From NCBI RefSeq assembly GCF_019311235.1, contig NZ_JAHWDF010000005.1, positions 62,001 through 126,000 on the forward strand: a DNA stretch of 64,000 bases, given 5' to 3'. The notes below the pieces were generated by a model, which had not been told where the DNA came from, made no database searches, and worked only from the letters and a program-made list of their open reading frames with translations. Positions 62,115 through 64,000 of the stretch are shown piece after piece (within the stretch, counting starts at the first letter, position 1; the number at the start of each line of letters is the position of its first letter). This stretch comes from Mesonia aestuariivivens (GTDB lineage: Bacteria; Bacteroidota; Bacteroidia; Flavobacteriales; Flavobacteriaceae). The translations under genes and the position numbers were made by a program.

Positions 62115-63239
62115 TTAATCTAACATTTCTGCAACTTTAGCTTTTAATTCTTCACCTCTTAAATCTTTAGCTACAATCACACCATTTTCATCTAAGATAA
62201 ATGTTGCAGGTATAGATCTAATATTGTATAGTTTAGCAATTGGTCCTTGCCAATATTTTAAGTTAGAAACGTGTTGCCAGGTTAAACCATCGTCTTTAAT
62301 AGCTTTAAGCCATTTGTCTTTTTGTCCATCTTTATCTAACGAAACTCCTAAAATATTCAACCCTTTTTCGTGGTATTCATTATATAATTTTACAACGTTT
62401 GGATTTTCCATTCTACAAGGTTTACACCAAGAAGCCCAAAAATCTATAATTGTTACTTTACCTAAGGCATCTTTTAATGCTAATGTTTCTCCTTCTGGAG
62501 TTGGTGCAGAAAAATCTGGAGCTTTACTTCCTACTGAAGTAGCACTAGCTTGCTCTAATGTTTTGTTTACAGAAGCTCCAATTTCTGAATTTTGTACTTC
62601 TTCAGCTAAATTGTTAAAAATCTCTTTTGCTTCGTTAGTAGCTATAGATTTTGAATTAAGCATATCTGAAAGAATAAGAATAGAAACTAAAGAGTTTGGA
62701 TTATTTTTCATAATCTCTTCTCTTTTCTTATCATCTTGTTCTTGAAATTCTTGTTGTTTTGCTCTAATTTGCGCAATAAGTTCAGGATTTTGCATCATAT
62801 CTGGATTCTCTTCCTGAAAAGATTTCACCATAGCATTCATCTCTTTACCAGATTCTTTTAACTGCTCGATATAGTTATTAAATAATTCGTTCTCTTTTCC
62901 TCCTTCAATTTTAGAACTTCTTAAGCTATCTTTATAAATAGTTGCTGTTAAAGGTTGGTTTTCATTAATAAAAACTACATTACCTCTTACATCTTTAAAA
63001 GTGATAATGTTTAAAGTTTGAAAGTCTACCGCTGGTAAATCTATTTCAAAATCGCCTTCTTTTACCGTTGTAGTGTCTATAGGCACTGGTCTTCCTTCTC
63101 CTCCTAATCTAGCTAAATAAACTTCTGTACCATTTTCTAAATTGCTAACAGAAGCCTTTAAAGTGGCTTTTTCGTTTTTTCCTTCATTTTGACATGATAT
63201 TGCTAACGCTGCCAAAACTATTAATAATACTTTTTTCAT
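62115..63239 (-). CDS. TlpA-like thiol-disulfide oxidoreductase lipoprotein (DUF4369 + thioredoxin)
   Basis: A 374-residue lipoprotein: the signal MKKVLLIVLAALAISC has a lipobox ending in C16. Residues about 25-120 form a DUF4369 beta domain (GTEVYLARLGG, TTTVKEGDFEIDLPA), a helical linker rich in E and Q follows, and a thioredoxin domain covers 240-374 with the redox pair WCKPC (C272, C275) and the cis-proline in RSIPATFIL. Such TlpA/ResA-like proteins keep cysteines reduced in the periplasm, for example in cytochrome c assembly; a more exact role is unclear. It starts at ATG 63239 with a promoter at 63261-63288. Confidence 0.92.
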   Translation of the reverse strand: MKKVLLIVLAALAISCQNEGKNEKATLKASVSNLENGTEVYLARLGGEGRPVPIDTTTVKEGDFEIDLPAVDFQTLNIITFKDVRGNVVFINENQPLTATIYKDSLRSSKIEGGKENELFNNYIEQLKESGKEMNAMVKSFQEENPDMMQNPELIAQIRAKQQEFQEQDDKKREEIMKNNPNSLVSILILSDMLNSKSIATNEAKEIFNNLAEEVQNSEIGASVNKTLEQASATSVGSKAPDFSAPTPEGETLALKDALGKVTIIDFWASWCKPCRMENPNVVKLYNEYHEKGLNILGVSLDKDGQKDKWLKAIKDDGLTWQHVSNLKYWQGPIAKLYNIRSIPATFILDENGVIVAKDLRGEELKAKVAEMLD

Positions 63240-63260
63240 TATTTCGATTTGATTTAGCTA

Positions 63261-63288
63261 CAAAAATAGGTAACCACATTTAAAGCAA
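63261..63288 (-). promoter_or_regulatory. Promoter of the TlpA-like gene
   Basis: On the minus strand TTG (63288-63286), 17 bases and TATTTTTG (63268-63261) fit the Bacteroidota consensus, 21 bases before the ATG. Confidence 0.55.
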
Positions 63289-63303
63289 CAAATTTCTAAA
63301 GTA

Positions 63304-63332
63304 TTGTTAATCTTTATTATTCATTATCTTTG
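63304..63332 (+). promoter_or_regulatory. Promoter of the right-edge gene
   Basis: TTG (63304-63306), 18 bases and TATCTTTG (63325-63332) are a perfect match. The ATG is 43 bases after the -7 box, a longer leader than elsewhere in the window. Confidence 0.65.
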
Positions 63333-63375
63333 TTCTTTGTTTAAAAGTTATCTTGTTTTATAAAGTGAATTTGCG

Positions 63376-64000
63376 ATGAAGAATCAAAAGAAGGACTTTC
63401 CCTTTGATATATATGTTAGTTTTAAAAAAGTGATTTCAACTTATCGTGAACGTGCGAAAGTTGAAAAAAGCCCTATAGCTAAAAGTTACTTAGACAGTGT
63501 TTTAAAATATATAGAAGATTATCCTAAATTAGAAACTGGTTTAAAAAGTGAAAAAGAAGTTTTATCACATTTAGAACCTATAAAAATCTTGTTGGACGAT
63601 TTATTCCCCAATATTCTTACGAATAATGAAATTAAAGCAGCATCTATACCGCATCAAAATTTACTTTTCAATAAAACTGAACGACTAAAAGAGATCATAA
63701 GAAAAGCGGGTAGTGATTACGAATTAAAAATTAGAAATTTTACCCAAGAAACAGATTATGTGTTCGGTTGTATATTAATCTTGAACAACTATTACGGCTA
63801 CGATATAGATTTTACACGTCCTTTTTATTATGATATTCCAGATGAAAATGGAATTATGCGTCATTATAGAATCGCAGTAAATGCAGATTTTATTGAATTT
63901 GAAAAAACAAAAGCTGCCATAGATATTTCTGAAGATGATGTAGACTTACTCTTACAAGACACCAATAATATAGAGTTATGGCGAGAAAAATTCCCTCCAT
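63376..64000 (+). CDS. Large flavobacterial protein of unknown role, N-terminal 208 codons only
   Basis: The frame is open from ATG 63376 to the window end. The visible part has no signal peptide; it is helical and charged, with marks such as DFPFDIYVSFKKVISTYRERA, LLDDLFPNILTNNEIKAASIPHQ and NNYYGYDIDFTRPFYYDIPD, and the segment EFEKTKAAIDISEDDVDLL. I recall similar N-termini in flavobacterial proteins of about 800 residues annotated as GAF-domain proteins, but the GAF part would lie beyond the edge, so I do not assert it. It has a perfect promoter match upstream. Confidence 0.6.
   Translation, partial: MKNQKKDFPFDIYVSFKKVISTYRERAKVEKSPIAKSYLDSVLKYIEDYPKLETGLKSEKEVLSHLEPIKILLDDLFPNILTNNEIKAASIPHQNLLFNKTERLKEIIRKAGSDYELKIRNFTQETDYVFGCILILNNYYGYDIDFTRPFYYDIPDENGIMRHYRIAVNADFIEFEKTKAAIDISEDDVDLLLQDTNNIELWREKFPP

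Noticed and set aside
1-64000. tRNA, rRNA, riboswitch or CRISPR array
   Set aside because: No T-loop-like GGTTCGAATCC sequences, rRNA segments, known riboswitch cores or regular direct repeats were found by eye; a dedicated search (tRNAscan-SE, Infernal) would be decisive.

Overview
The window is chromosomal DNA of an AT-rich member of the Bacteroidota, almost certainly a marine-type Flavobacteriaceae. The evidence is: four large secreted proteins ending in gliding-motility/type IX secretion (T9SS) type-B C-terminal domains; promoters of the Bacteroidota form TTG-N17-23-TAnnTTTG; few Shine-Dalgarno sites and several TTG starts; a bacillithiol-type YtxJ protein; a fused alpha/beta 2-oxoacid dehydrogenase E1; and many proteins seen mainly in this family (DUF5606, DUF2853, DUF2059). 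The genus cannot be fixed from sequence alone. No tRNA, rRNA, CRISPR, prophage or insertion sequence was seen.

Layout. 1-9 kb: a broken PlsC-like acyltransferase, clpB, ytxJ, fumarylacetoacetase, glyA, a DUF2059 protein and uvrB. 9-18.6 kb: four consecutive secreted T9SS type-B proteins that look like mosaics of shared parts. 18.7-26.6 kb: an ABC-2 exporter pair, an unassigned protein with kinase-like motifs, a nucleoid-associated protein, a pRiA4b-ORF3-like protein, heme A synthase, CCA-adding enzyme and TsaC. 26.6-34 kb: a surface-glycan (lipooligosaccharide core-like) locus with seven glycosyltransferases (families GT2, GT4, GT9, GT17 and a putative rhamnosyltransferase) and a Kdo-kinase-like protein. 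34-37.5 kb: dapD, ruvX, def, DUF5606 and mazG. 37.5-47.5 kb: an esterase, then menaquinone genes (hotdog thioesterase, menF, menD, and later menB), a DUF2853 gene with an in-frame stop, cvfB, two small secreted proteins, and a pair of bacterial PH-domain membrane proteins. 47.5-64 kb: fused E1, a secreted catalytically dead M1-like protein fused to a beta-barrel, a LOG-family protein, uvrA, ACP phosphodiesterase, glmM, two tandem LpxL-like acyltransferases, rhomboid protease, SIMPL protein, a TlpA-like lipoprotein and a truncated gene at the right edge.

How the genes fit together. Much of the window serves the cell envelope: glycan assembly, lipid acylation (PlsC- and LpxL-like), glmM for amino-sugar precursors, dapD for diaminopimelate, T9SS cargo and a surface beta-barrel protein. 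The rest is housekeeping: DNA repair (uvrA, uvrB, ruvX), tRNA maturation (cca, tsaC), protein quality control (clpB, def) and respiration (menaquinone, heme A).

Most worth a second look: (1) a 110-116 nt interspersed element present twice, with conserved arms, an unrelated core of identical length and a covarying terminal stem; (2) the mosaic T9SS cluster; (3) two otherwise intact genes each interrupted by a single in-frame TAA; (4) a conserved-looking unknown with kinase-type D-x4-N and DFD motifs; (5) a pseudo-M1-peptidase/beta-barrel fusion whose lost HExxH and glutamate sit at exactly the family spacing; (6) a 7-bp tandem repeat that contains the stop codon of an esterase gene.
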